The notes beneath the pieces are model-generated. The model was not told where the DNA came from, ran no database searches, and saw only the letters and a list, made by a program, of their open reading frames with translations. The position numbers and the translations under genes were made by a program. From Aquirhabdus sp. (GTDB taxonomy: Bacteria > Pseudomonadota > Gammaproteobacteria > Pseudomonadales > Moraxellaceae), in NCBI GenBank assembly GCA_030151145.1, contig JASLEL010000342.1, forward strand, positions 1 to 8,789: a DNA stretch of 8,789 nucleotides. The letters are read 5' to 3'. Shown here in pieces: positions 1 through 5,986 of this stretch (positions within the stretch are counted from its first letter, which is position 1; every line of letters begins with the position of its first letter).

Positions 1-412
1 ACTCGATCTCTAGCTCCCCGCCATCATAGCTGTCGGGGTCGGCAAGAAAGAGTGTGGCGGAGATATCGGTGCGCAGATTGCGACCATGATTCGGTGCGAT
101 GCGGATCGCGCAATCGACATGACTGCCAAAGGTCATTCCGCCGCTATAGCGATTGAACATCGGGGGATAGACCTGATGTGGCAGGGTCGCGCTGATGAAC
201 TGGGGGTGCCGCTCAAGCTGGCTTAAGATCATATCGCCCAGCACTTGCGCAATCTCGGATTGCTCATTCAACTGCTGGTTATGCTTGACGGGTGCGCCCT
301 GATAGCCCGCAGTCACGCGACCATCGACCCAGGCATCACAGGCGTTGTCCAGTTGCAGGCGGATGTGCTGCAACTGGTCGGGGGTTAAGACATTGCGGAT
401 ATGCAGTAGCAT
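1..412 (-). CDS. piuC: PiuC/YbiX-type PKHD Fe(II)/2-oxoglutarate hydroxylase, partial (N-terminal 137 residues)
   Basis: The gene begins at the ATG at 412-410 and runs off the left edge, so only about 60% of a protein usually near 225 residues is present. The translated start ([18 protein letters not shown]) and internal blocks [36 protein letters not shown] and [10 protein letters not shown] match the PiuC/YbiX family as I know it from E. coli. The first half of the 2-His-1-Asp iron site is visible as H98-V-D100; the distal His is outside the window. The family consists of cytosolic Fe(II)/2-oxoglutarate-dependent dioxygenases whose substrate is not firmly known. They occur beside catecholate-siderophore receptors. 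Here the start lies 18 bases after the receptor stop, so the two are almost certainly co-transcribed from the Fur-controlled promoter near 2700. The ribosome site is weak (GAGTGAG region), which fits translation following the receptor. Confidence 0.93.
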   Translation of the reverse strand, partial: MLLHIRNVLTPDQLQHIRLQLDNACDAWVDGRVTAGYQGAPVKHNQQLNEQSEIAQVLGDMILSQLERHPQFISATLPHQVYPPMFNRYSGGMTFGSHVDCAIRIAPNHGRNLRTDISATLFLADPDSYDGGELEIE

Positions 413-430
413 CCGTTCACTCACTCAAGA

Positions 431-2629
431 TTATTTAAAGCGATAAGTCGCCGTGATGAGGGCGGTGCGACCGATACCGGGTACCGCACGCCCGCCGTCA
501 GACTGGATCAGGGCATCATAATAACGCTTATTGGTCAGGTTGAGCAGATTGAGGCGTACTTCATATTTAGGCTGATGATAGGCGACCGTGGCATCCCAGC
601 GGGTGTAGGAGGGCACCGAGACTTGATCGATATTGCCTTTAGGCAGGGTGGTGCTGATACCGGTGTTGGCCACATAGCGCTGCGACATGAAGAAGGGCCC
701 GCCACCGATTTCCCATTGTTTGGTGATGTTGTAGGTGGTCCAGAGATTAAAGGTGTCTTTAGGCGTGTTGGCCGGGATACTGCCATCGGTGCCGTCGGTG
801 GTGTGGATCACGTGTGGGTCGAGATGCATATAGCCGCTGCTGATCAGCAGTTGGTCGGTGATCTGACCGGTCGCGCCGAGCGTATAACCTTTGATCAGCC
901 AGTTGCCGTTGGCGGTGTAGGTATTGGTGCCCTGATCGACGTTGTAGACATTGCGCTGCAGTTCATTAAACGCTGCTGCGGTCACCAGCAGTTTGTCATG
1001 CAGGAATTCCCATTTACCGCCGACTTCATAGGAGCGGGTGTTGGTCGGTGGCAGGGTCTGCTGGCCGTTGGTCAGGGTCATCTGCTCCAGCTGCGGGTCA
1101 AACGAGGTGCCGTAGGAGACGTAGTAGGATTGATCTTCGTCTGGCTGATAGAGCAGTCCGGCACGGCGGCTGGTGAAGCTGGTGTTCTTTTTGGTCTCAC
1201 CGACCGGCGCGCTGATGGAGTTGTTGATTTCGGCATTGAAGCGGTCATAGCGCATGCCTGCCACGAGCTTGATTTGACTGGTCAGGGAAATAGTATCGTT
1301 AAAGTAGGCACCGAGCGAGTTGGCACTGGATTGGGCCAGATTGCCTGCCGACGCCGTCACAGTTGGCAATGAGCCGAACGACGGGGTCATGAGTGGCACA
1401 TAGCCGATATAGCCGCTCGGCATGCCTGCACCAGTTCGGGTATAGGTCTGGTTGTTGTAGGTGTCGTGGCCGATTTCAAAACCGGTGATCAGCTCATGTG
1501 CAAGGCCCAGCGTATTGAAGCGGCTGATCAGGTCGGTCTGGTTGTCAATGCTGCTGTCGGTGATCTTGCGGTCGTGACTCTGCATCGAGACCCAGAGATT
1601 GTTGGGATTGTAGTTGCCGAAGGTCGGTGGCGTCAGCATGGTGAATTTTCCACCCTGCAGGGTCGCCAGCGAGTGCGCAGCGGTCTCAACCGCATCGGTG
1701 GTGTAGCGGTTGTACTGGGTCTGGTTGCGCAGCTCAAACATATCATTGAAGTGATGCTTGACCGTGGCATTCAGCATGAAGACGTCCTGATCGGTGTGAT
1801 CGGTCGGCAGACCATAGGTGGTGCGACTCGACGGCGTGATCGGTGCGCCATTCAGAGACTGCACGCCATAGTCGGGCATGTCGTTGTTGTGCTGCAGCAG
1901 CGCCGATAGGGTCACTTCGGTCGGCTCACCAATCCCAAAGCGGAAGGTCGGGGCAAAGCCAAAATCTTTGTTCTGCAGGTCATTGCGCGTGGTTTGCAGG
2001 TTTTGACCAAAGGCATTGACGCGCATCGCTGAGGTGTCAGAGAGCTTGGTGTTGCTATCCAGCGTGCCGCGTACCCGACCATCGGTGCCGGTGGTGGCGG
2101 AGACTTCGGTGAAGTCACTGAGTTTGGCCTGTTTACTCACTTGATTGATCACACCACCGGTTGAGCCGCGACCAAACAGCATCGACGATGGACCTTGCAG
2201 GACTTCGACCTGCTCCAGATCAAATACGTCACGGTAGTACTGACCGCGGTCGCGGAAACCATCCAGATAGATGTCGGTGCGGGCAGTGAAGCCGCGCAGG
2301 TTGATGTTATTACCGATCTGACCGCCTTCGGCACCGCCGATGGTGATGCCGGGCACATTGCGCAGGGCATCGCTGATCGAGGTGGCTGCCTGTGCCTGCA
2401 TCAGGGCTTTGTTTACGACGGTGACCGTCTGCGGGATGTCTTTGAGGTCTTTGGCGGTCTTGTCACCGACGGTGGATTTGGTGGGTTTGTAGGTCTTCTG
2501 GGTTTTGCCCGTGACGACGACGGTGGCTGTCGCAGTATCCGTGGCGTCATCAGCGTGGACGAGCGGCATGGCGATGAGAGACGAGGTGCCAGCGATGAGC
2601 GTGACAAGGGGAAGGGGTTTCAGGACCAC
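431..2629 (-). CDS. piuA: TonB-dependent catecholate-siderophore receptor (Fiu/PiuA-like)
   Basis: This 732-residue outer-membrane receptor imports ferric siderophore using energy from TonB-ExbBD. Residues 1-26 form a signal peptide that probably ends at VHA26. A TonB box (TATVVVTG, 34-41) follows. The plug domain spans roughly 62-167 and contains DIPQTVTVV, DALRNVPGI, the LRGF motif, YLDGFRDRGQYYRD, VEVLQGPSSMLFGRGS and GGVINQVSK. The rest is a 22-strand-type barrel ending in ALITATYRFK. The last residue is Lys rather than the usual aromatic; the Phe is penultimate. The start is GTG (2629-2627): it has a GGAG ribosome site on the minus strand (2639-2636) six bases upstream, and the first internal ATG (codon 21) would destroy the signal peptide. 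The 3' neighbour is piuC, the Fiu-YbiX arrangement known from E. coli and Pseudomonas, which supports a catecholate (or monocatechol) siderophore substrate. Fur control is expected from the upstream box. Fiu and PiuA are hard to separate by eye. Confidence 0.95.
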   Translation of the reverse strand: MVLKPLPLVTLIAGTSSLIAMPLVHADDATDTATATVVVTGKTQKTYKPTKSTVGDKTAKDLKDIPQTVTVVNKALMQAQAATSISDALRNVPGITIGGAEGGQIGNNINLRGFTARTDIYLDGFRDRGQYYRDVFDLEQVEVLQGPSSMLFGRGSTGGVINQVSKQAKLSDFTEVSATTGTDGRVRGTLDSNTKLSDTSAMRVNAFGQNLQTTRNDLQNKDFGFAPTFRFGIGEPTEVTLSALLQHNNDMPDYGVQSLNGAPITPSSRTTYGLPTDHTDQDVFMLNATVKHHFNDMFELRNQTQYNRYTTDAVETAAHSLATLQGGKFTMLTPPTFGNYNPNNLWVSMQSHDRKITDSSIDNQTDLISRFNTLGLAHELITGFEIGHDTYNNQTYTRTGAGMPSGYIGYVPLMTPSFGSLPTVTASAGNLAQSSANSLGAYFNDTISLTSQIKLVAGMRYDRFNAEINNSISAPVGETKKNTSFTSRRAGLLYQPDEDQSYYVSYGTSFDPQLEQMTLTNGQQTLPPTNTRSYEVGGKWEFLHDKLLVTAAAFNELQRNVYNVDQGTNTYTANGNWLIKGYTLGATGQITDQLLISSGYMHLDPHVIHTTDGTDGSIPANTPKDTFNLWTTYNITKQWEIGGGPFFMSQRYVANTGISTTLPKGNIDQVSVPSYTRWDATVAYHQPKYEVRLNLLNLTNKRYYDALIQSDGGRAVPGIGRTALITATYRFK

Positions 2630-2675
2630 GGGACACTCCAGATGACGATAGCTACAAAGAAAGAATAAAGGAAAT

Positions 2676-2705
2676 TTGATTACAAATGATAATCATTATT
2701 ATTAT
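2676..2705 (+). promoter_or_regulatory. Possible plus-strand promoter across the Fur box
   Basis: TTGATT (2676-2681) and TATTAT (2700-2705, five of six matches) are separated by 18 bases on the plus strand, with the Fur box filling the spacer. If real, it reads toward the His-rich protein gene with a leader of about 250 bases and would be Fur-repressed. The AT-rich Fur sequence creates promoter-like hexamers easily, so this is tentative. Confidence 0.3.
2682..2700. promoter_or_regulatory. Fur box
   Basis: The 19 bases match the classical Fur consensus GATAATGATAATCATTATC at 15 of 19 positions, including the uninterrupted core AATGATAATCATTAT. Additional ATTATTATTATC sequence continues to the right and could hold an overlapping second Fur dimer. 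The box lies just downstream of the proposed -10 of the receptor promoter, where bound Fur-Fe(II) would block transcription. Confidence 0.88.
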
Positions 2706-2726
2706 CGATTTTGCATACAAGCGCAA
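2698..2726 (-). promoter_or_regulatory. Predicted sigma70 promoter of the receptor-piuC operon
   Basis: On the minus strand a weak -35 (TTGCGC, 2726-2721) is followed after 17 bases by AATAAT (2703-2698), five of six matches to the -10 consensus. The -10 abuts and overlaps the Fur box. This leaves about 60 bases of leader before the GTG start. The -35 is poor and TTGTAT, six bases nearer, is an alternative, so exact placement is uncertain; a promoter in this place is well supported by context. Confidence 0.55.
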
Positions 2727-2950
2727 GCGTGGATTGTGCCAATGTATGAGTTTTGCAAGTCTTGCTGGAGGACGCGTTCGTTTTGGTGTCCATCTGGATA
2801 AGCTGGATTAATGATTCAATACACTTTTTAGATGGATGGCGAGTGATGTGTCTCAGATGTGGCGGCATTGTTCATGCGGGTCGATCAGGGCATACGAACC
2901 TGGTCTTGATGGGGGATTCGGATTCGTGTCTTACTGGTAGACCCAAGAAT
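2706..2950. other. Intergenic region upstream of the His-rich protein gene
   Basis: About 245 bases without a convincing gene. A reading frame continues upstream from the His-rich gene to 2753, but its only early starts are non-ATG and its predicted extension has no signal peptide or family resemblance. A minus-strand frame covers 2680-2868 but overlaps the receptor promoter and Fur box. I see no clear promoter hexamers nearer to the His-rich gene than those at the Fur box. Confidence 0.5.
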
Positions 2951-2959
2951 AAGGATTTT

Positions 2960-3190
2960 ATGATGAAGTATCTCTTTGCTGCTGTATTGATTGCGCTGTC
3001 AGTGCCTGCTTTTGCCGAAGGCTTTGATCACCACCACCATCATCATGGCCGAGACTTTGCCTACCATGGTTCTCATCATGGTCGCGATTTTGCCTATCAT
3101 GGTTCACATCATGGTGGGGGCTTTGCTCACAACAAAGCACATGGTGATCATGGATCGGATTTCCACAGCCATGGTCGTGGTCATCAATAA
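2960..3190 (+). CDS. Small secreted histidine-rich protein with 11-residue repeats, candidate metal binder
   Basis: A 76-residue protein. MMKYLFAAVLIALSVPAFA (1-19) is a clear Sec signal peptide with an AFA cleavage site, so the mature product is about 57 residues and lies in the periplasm or outside. It holds 18 His, starting with DHHHHHHG, followed by two exact copies of HHGRDFAYHGS and a degenerate third (HHGGGFAHNKA), then HGDHGSDFHSHGRGHQ. It has no Cys. Such composition is typical of proteins that bind Zn, Ni, Cu or Fe, but I recognise no named family. AAGGA (2951-2955) is a good ribosome site; the first ATG (2960) is 4 bases away and the second (2963) 7 bases, so initiation at the second Met is equally likely. 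It is divergent from the Fur-controlled receptor operon, which suggests metal homeostasis; that is inference. The in-frame extension upstream to 2753 is rejected because it would bury the signal peptide. Confidence 0.82.
   Translation: MMKYLFAAVLIALSVPAFAEGFDHHHHHHGRDFAYHGSHHGRDFAYHGSHHGGGFAHNKAHGDHGSDFHSHGRGHQ
3038..3136 (+). repeat. Tandem 33-bp repeat inside the His-rich gene
   Basis: The segment encodes HHGRDFAYHGS twice and then the degenerate HHGGGFAHNKA. The first two units are identical in protein but differ at several third-codon positions (for example GGCCGAGAC against GGTCGCGAT). The duplication is therefore not recent and its peptide sequence appears to have been kept by selection. 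Boundaries are approximate to a few bases. Confidence 0.7.
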
Positions 3191-3221
3191 TCAGAATGCT
3201 GTATAGAAACATGTCATAGAA

Positions 3222-3250
3222 AGAAGCCCGTACACATTGTGCGGGCTTCT
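3222..3250 (+). terminator. Strong hairpin terminator after the His-rich gene
   Basis: A 13-bp stem (AGAAGCCCGTACA with TGTGCGGGCTTCT, one G-T pair) closes over a 3-base loop, 31 bases after the stop codon. It is followed by the moderately T-rich CTGTATTTGCTC. On the minus strand the stem is followed by TTTCTATG, so it may work in both directions between these converging genes. Confidence 0.7.
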
Positions 3251-3279
3251 CTGTATTTGCTCTATGCGGCTCAATGCTT

Positions 3280-3294
3280 CATGTCATCGACATG
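3280..3294. repeat. Short palindrome in the convergent intergenic region
   Basis: CATGTC-ATC-GACATG is a perfect 6-3-6 inverted repeat between the two terminator-like hairpins. It may be a minor part of the termination region or an operator-like site. There is no further support. Confidence 0.35.
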
Positions 3295-3300
3295 GACCAT

Positions 3301-3321
3301 GCCTTCTAAACATTAGAAGGC
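3301..3321 (-). terminator. Hairpin overlapping the stop codon of the DUF4382 gene
   Basis: GCCTTCTAA, a 3-base spacer and TTAGAAGGC form a perfect 9-bp stem. The TAA stop codon (3315-3313) is inside the stem. No run of T follows on either strand, so it may act as an mRNA 3'-end stabiliser or a Rho-assisted terminator rather than a classical intrinsic one. Confidence 0.5.
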
Positions 3322-4542
3322 AAAGTTAACGTTGGTGGCATTGCTGCTCGAGACATTCACATTGCTGGATTGAGTAGCCCCGCTACTGCTGGTGGCCTGT
3401 ATGGTGTAGTGGCCTGCAGCGCCACTGTCACCCGTCAGCCCGATCGGCAGGGATGGTGAATAAGAGCCGACCAGTGGTGCGCCTGCAGACAGGCTCATAC
3501 TGTAGGTGCCGGTATCGAGGTTGGCATTGGTGCTGCTGACGGTATAGGTGCCGCCGTTCGTGCTCTGCTGGGCATTGAGTGTTGCTTGCGCACTGGCAGG
3601 GGTCACGACGCCGGTTGCGAAGTTCATGCTGGCATTACCCAGCAGGAATGGCGTGCCAGATGTGGAGATGGTGGTGGTGTTGCTCGCCAGTACCGGGATG
3701 CTGCGAATGATACCGGTGGCATGATTGGGCTGTACGATCACGACATCATAACGGCCATTGGTGAGTGTCTGCACGATCGGGGTCAGCACAAAGTGCCCGC
3801 TGCTGTCGGCGATGGTGCCTTTGACGATGCTGCCATTTTGCTCGGCGTAGACCGTCGCGCCAGCTTCGGTAGACGGATCGACATAGCCCTCAATGCTGCC
3901 ACTGACGATCTCGGGCGTAGCGGTCACGGTCGGTTTGAGGCTGTAGCTGCCATTGCCCTGCTGGGCGATGGAGTGGCAGGCATCAAAGTCCACGATCAGA
4001 TCGACCCGCGTGCCCGGGATGACATCAAAGGAGCCGGTGACTTTATAGCCGCTCTGGGTGGCGCTGGGGGTCGCCAGCGGTTGCTCAATGCCTCCGGTCG
4101 GTACGATGGAGTTATTCAGCGTATTGCCCTGATTGGCGGTCAGGAGCAGTCTGACCTGCTCGTAATGTCCGGCAGGCAGAGAGGCCTGACCGATGTTGTA
4201 GAGCAGGCCGTTGGTCAGCGAGAGCAGGTCGATCTTGGTGGGCTTGCTGAGGGCGATATCGGTCCATCCGGCATCGTTCTGACCGGCATTGGCGCTTGCG
4301 TTCACACGTACCCGATCCACTGTGACATAGACATGGTCATATCCGCAGGAAGGTGCGTCGGTCATCGAGACGTTGACGGTGCCGTTGGTGACTGACGATG
4401 TACTACTGTCCCCGCCACCGCCGCCGCCACCGCATGCAGACAGCAGGATGGGCGCTGCCACGGCCATGCCTAGCAAGGCGTAGTTGAATTTTAGATGCTT
4501 CAGCGTTAGATGCTTCCATGGTGAGTCATTCAGCTTTTTCAT
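3313..4542 (-). CDS. DUF4382 domain-containing lipoprotein
   Basis: A 409-residue predicted lipoprotein. The hydrophobic segment 22-36 ends in a lipobox (LLSAC, Cys37), followed by seven glycines, a flexible tether. Position +2 is Gly rather than Asp, which suggests outer-membrane sorting. Residues about 55-205 fit DUF4382: VNVSMTDAPSCGYDHVYVTVDRVRV, WTDIAL, KIDLLSLTNG, LPAGHYEQVRLLL, VDLIVDFDACHS and YSLKPTV. C66 and C189 could form a disulfide. Residues about 213-275 (GSIEGYVDPSTEAGATVYAE to RYDVVIVQPN) look like a carboxypeptidase-regulatory-type beta-sandwich; the Ser/Thr-rich C-terminus is unassigned. The molecular role of DUF4382 is unknown. Start choice: ATG 4542 has AGAGGG seven bases upstream, while the frame open to 4644 adds an Arg-rich stretch that would displace the signal sequence. 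A 15-bp repeat in codons (TTAGATGCTTC at 4491-4501 and 4506-4516) encodes the KHL-KHL segment. It appears monocistronic. Confidence 0.88.
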   Translation of the reverse strand: MKKLNDSPWKHLTLKHLKFNYALLGMAVAAPILLSACGGGGGGGDSSTSSVTNGTVNVSMTDAPSCGYDHVYVTVDRVRVNASANAGQNDAGWTDIALSKPTKIDLLSLTNGLLYNIGQASLPAGHYEQVRLLLTANQGNTLNNSIVPTGGIEQPLATPSATQSGYKVTGSFDVIPGTRVDLIVDFDACHSIAQQGNGSYSLKPTVTATPEIVSGSIEGYVDPSTEAGATVYAEQNGSIVKGTIADSSGHFVLTPIVQTLTNGRYDVVIVQPNHATGIIRSIPVLASNTTTISTSGTPFLLGNASMNFATGVVTPASAQATLNAQQSTNGGTYTVSSTNANLDTGTYSMSLSAGAPLVGSYSPSLPIGLTGDSGAAGHYTIQATSSSGATQSSNVNVSSSNATNVNFAF

Positions 4543-4566
4543 GATGCAACCCTCTATAAATATAGA

Positions 4567-4612
4567 TCGACGACAAGGCGACGGGTTCAACACAAGAACA
4601 CGTCGTCGTCGA
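4567..4612. repeat. Inverted repeat in the leader of the DUF4382 gene
   Basis: TCGACGAC (4567-4574) and GTCGTCGA (4605-4612) are perfect reverse complements separated by 30 bases, lying 25-70 bases before the DUF4382 start. They could form an mRNA leader stem or bind a dimeric regulator as two half sites. The CGA/GTC triplet repetition also makes a chance origin plausible. Confidence 0.4.
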
Positions 4613-4649
4613 AAATAGCCATGTCGACAGTCGTACTTTCTCAAACAAG

Positions 4650-4664
4650 GATGCCTAGGGCATC
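4650..4664. repeat. 6-3-6 palindrome upstream of the DUF4382 gene
   Basis: GATGCC-TAG-GGCATC is a perfect inverted repeat about 110 bases upstream of the start at 4542, in the area where its promoter should be. It resembles a small operator. No convincing -35/-10 pair could be placed with confidence near it. Confidence 0.4.
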
Positions 4665-4960
4665 AACGCTTGGAGAAATCCTGTCGATCACATTCATTTA
4701 TGTCACGCATCGGTCTGATGGTGATGGTTATACGTCCCTAGCTGCGGATGACTCAAAGTATATGCAGCAGGCTTTAGGTGGGCTGGAGGTTGTGTAGGCT
4801 AAAAGTAGGGTGAATTGTGATGTTCTGTTGGGTTGTATGGATTATTGTGGCAAATGAGACGCAGGGCCTAATCAAGACCTGCGTGAGCGTGTCTATGCGT
4901 CTCTGACACGGCATGGATGTGCATGGCATGCGGTGAGCGGTGTGAGATGACGGCGTGCGA
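4665..4960. other. Gene-free region between the LysR gene and the DUF4382 gene
   Basis: Roughly 300 bases after the LysR stop codon on the minus strand, leading into the DUF4382 promoter area. A small minus-strand frame at 4774-4992 overlaps the LysR end, has no recognisable signal or family feature and is not called. The notable content is the nested inverted repeats at 4856-4903, which are listed separately. Confidence 0.5.
4856..4903. repeat. Nested, mutually exclusive inverted repeats after the LysR gene
   Basis: ACGCAGG (4859-4865) pairs with CCTGCGT (4878-4884). The overlapping GAGACGCA (4856-4863) pairs equally well with TGCGTCTC (4896-4903). Both hairpins need the same left arm, so only one can form at a time. 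In the minus direction they lie about 60-100 bases after the LysR stop and may serve as its terminator, but no strong T run is seen. Confidence 0.45.
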
Positions 4961-5872
4961 TCAGAAGGTGTGATGTGCAGGCGGTGTGGCACCTTCGGGG
5001 TAGTGCGCTTCGATCAGCTCCAGCCATCTGCGTTTGGCAGGGGTGTCCGGGCTGCCTTTGAGCCAGACCATGTCGGTGCGCCAGGGAACGGCGGGATCAA
5101 TCAGATTGGCGACGGACACCTGACTGGTGTCAAGCCGCGACAGGGTGGTGCTGGGCAGGAGTGCAATGCCGATACCGCTCTGCACCATCTCTAAGATCAA
5201 GCTGATCTGACCGCTGCGTCCGACGACTTGCGGGGAAAAGCCTTGGCGGCTACAGGCATCGAGGATGTGCTGATTGAGCGTGTAGGATTCTGAAAACAGA
5301 ATAAAGGGCTCTTCGCTCAAGTCGCTCAGGCGGACATCGCTCTGCTTGCGCCAGCAGGAGTGGCGCGGTGATACCAGTGCCAGCCGGTCGTCGATCATGC
5401 GCCGGTGATGATACGTCTGGGAGCAGACCGGCGAGAGCAGGCCGCCAAAATCCAGCTCACGATTGAGCAAGCCTTTTTCGATACCCTTGGAGCCATCTTC
5501 AAACAACTGCAGCTCGATCATTGGATAGCGCAGCTTGAAGGCCGAGAGCAGGGGGACAAACAGGGCCGGGCTCAACGGGGTGACACCGATACGCAGCGTG
5601 CCACGGGTCAGGCCGTTTAATTCATCCAGTCCCTGTCGCATGCTGTCGATGTTCTGAAAAATCGTCTGTGCATGTGCCAGCACCAGCTCTCCGGCCTCAG
5701 TCACTTTGACTTGTCGGCTGTTGCGGTCCAGCAGGGCATGACCCACGGTCTGCTCAAGCTGCTGGATCAGCTTGCTGATGGTGGGTTGGGTGACATACAG
5801 GGCATCCGCTGCGCGGCTAAAGCTGCGGGTACGGGCGACGGCTATCAACGCTTCAAGCGCTTTCAGCTCCAT
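4961..5872 (-). CDS. LysR-family transcriptional regulator
   Basis: A 303-residue cytoplasmic DNA-binding regulator of normal LysR length. Residues 1-60 contain the winged helix-turn-helix: MELKALEALIAVARTRSFSR, AADALYVTQPTISKLIQQLE, LLDRNSRQVKVTEAG. A linker helix follows to about 90. The effector-binding domain runs from about 91 to 295 (GTLRIGVTPL to RTDMVWLKGS). The inducer cannot be told from sequence. ATG 5872 was chosen because it gives the canonical N-terminus and has GGA about 8 bases upstream; an extension to 5896 would need a TTG start and adds nothing family-like. A good promoter lies at 5904-5932, leaving a short leader. The gene is divergent from the small exported protein gene at 6114, with a palindrome between them, the usual layout for a LysR regulator and its target. 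The true target could also include the CLC gene behind it. Confidence 0.93.
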   Translation of the reverse strand: MELKALEALIAVARTRSFSRAADALYVTQPTISKLIQQLEQTVGHALLDRNSRQVKVTEAGELVLAHAQTIFQNIDSMRQGLDELNGLTRGTLRIGVTPLSPALFVPLLSAFKLRYPMIELQLFEDGSKGIEKGLLNRELDFGGLLSPVCSQTYHHRRMIDDRLALVSPRHSCWRKQSDVRLSDLSEEPFILFSESYTLNQHILDACSRQGFSPQVVGRSGQISLILEMVQSGIGIALLPSTTLSRLDTSQVSVANLIDPAVPWRTDMVWLKGSPDTPAKRRWLELIEAHYPEGATPPAHHTF

Positions 5873-5903
5873 AGAACTATTCCAAGATAGAATCAATCAA
5901 ATA

Positions 5904-5932
5904 GATATAATTAATAAATCGAATTGTGTCTA
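5904..5932 (-). promoter_or_regulatory. Predicted sigma70 promoter of the LysR gene
   Basis: On the minus strand TAGACA (5932-5927, five of six matches) and TATATC (5909-5904, four of six) are separated by exactly 17 bases. Transcription would start near 5897, about 25 bases before the ATG. Confidence 0.55.
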
Positions 5933-5969
5933 AATATTACAATAACTGCTCCAGCATGCAAAGTGAAAG

Positions 5970-5986
5970 CCGATAAATGTTATCGG
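5970..5986. promoter_or_regulatory. Perfect 17-bp palindrome, candidate operator
   Basis: CCGATAA-ATG-TTATCGG is a perfect inverted repeat with 7-bp arms in the region between the divergent LysR and small exported protein genes. It is 98-114 bases upstream of the LysR start and about 128 bases before the plus-strand start. It may be the binding site of LysR or another dimeric regulator, or a leader hairpin of the plus-strand transcript. The spacing differs from a textbook T-N11-A site. Confidence 0.5.

Noticed and set aside
575..1372. Plus-strand frame of 265 codons opposite the TonB receptor
   Set aside because: Lies fully antisense to an unmistakable receptor gene; its Gly/Val/Arg-rich translation has no domain signature and is the usual shadow of a GC-rich gene.
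1466..1909. Plus-strand frame of 147 codons opposite the TonB receptor
   Set aside because: Antisense shadow with no ribosome site, signal or family resemblance.
2195..2668. Plus-strand frame of 157 codons opposite the receptor 5' end
   Set aside because: Overlaps the receptor signal-peptide region and leader in antisense; no recognisable protein features.
2680..2868. Minus-strand frame of 62 codons upstream of the receptor
   Set aside because: Covers the Fur box and promoter; translation is low-complexity Thr/Lys/Asn-rich without a domain.
2753..2959. In-frame N-terminal extension of the His-rich protein
   Set aside because: Would begin at TTG without a good ribosome site and would bury a textbook signal peptide; the AAGGA-ATG at 2960 is far better.
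3019..3050. Run of six His codons resembling an engineered His tag
   Set aside because: It is embedded in a native signal-peptide protein with further His repeats and mixed CAC/CAT codons, with no vector sequence around it.
2960..3190. CRISPR-like array in the repeated His-rich segment
   Set aside because: The repeats are contiguous 33-bp coding units in frame, without unique spacers.
3586..4395. Plus-strand frame of 269 codons opposite the DUF4382 gene
   Set aside because: Fully antisense to a gene with lipobox, good ribosome site and domain match; its translation shows no family motif.
4543..4644. N-terminal extension of the DUF4382 protein to 4644
   Set aside because: Adds an Arg-rich 34-residue segment before the lipoprotein signal; the ATG at 4542 has AGAGGG at ideal spacing.
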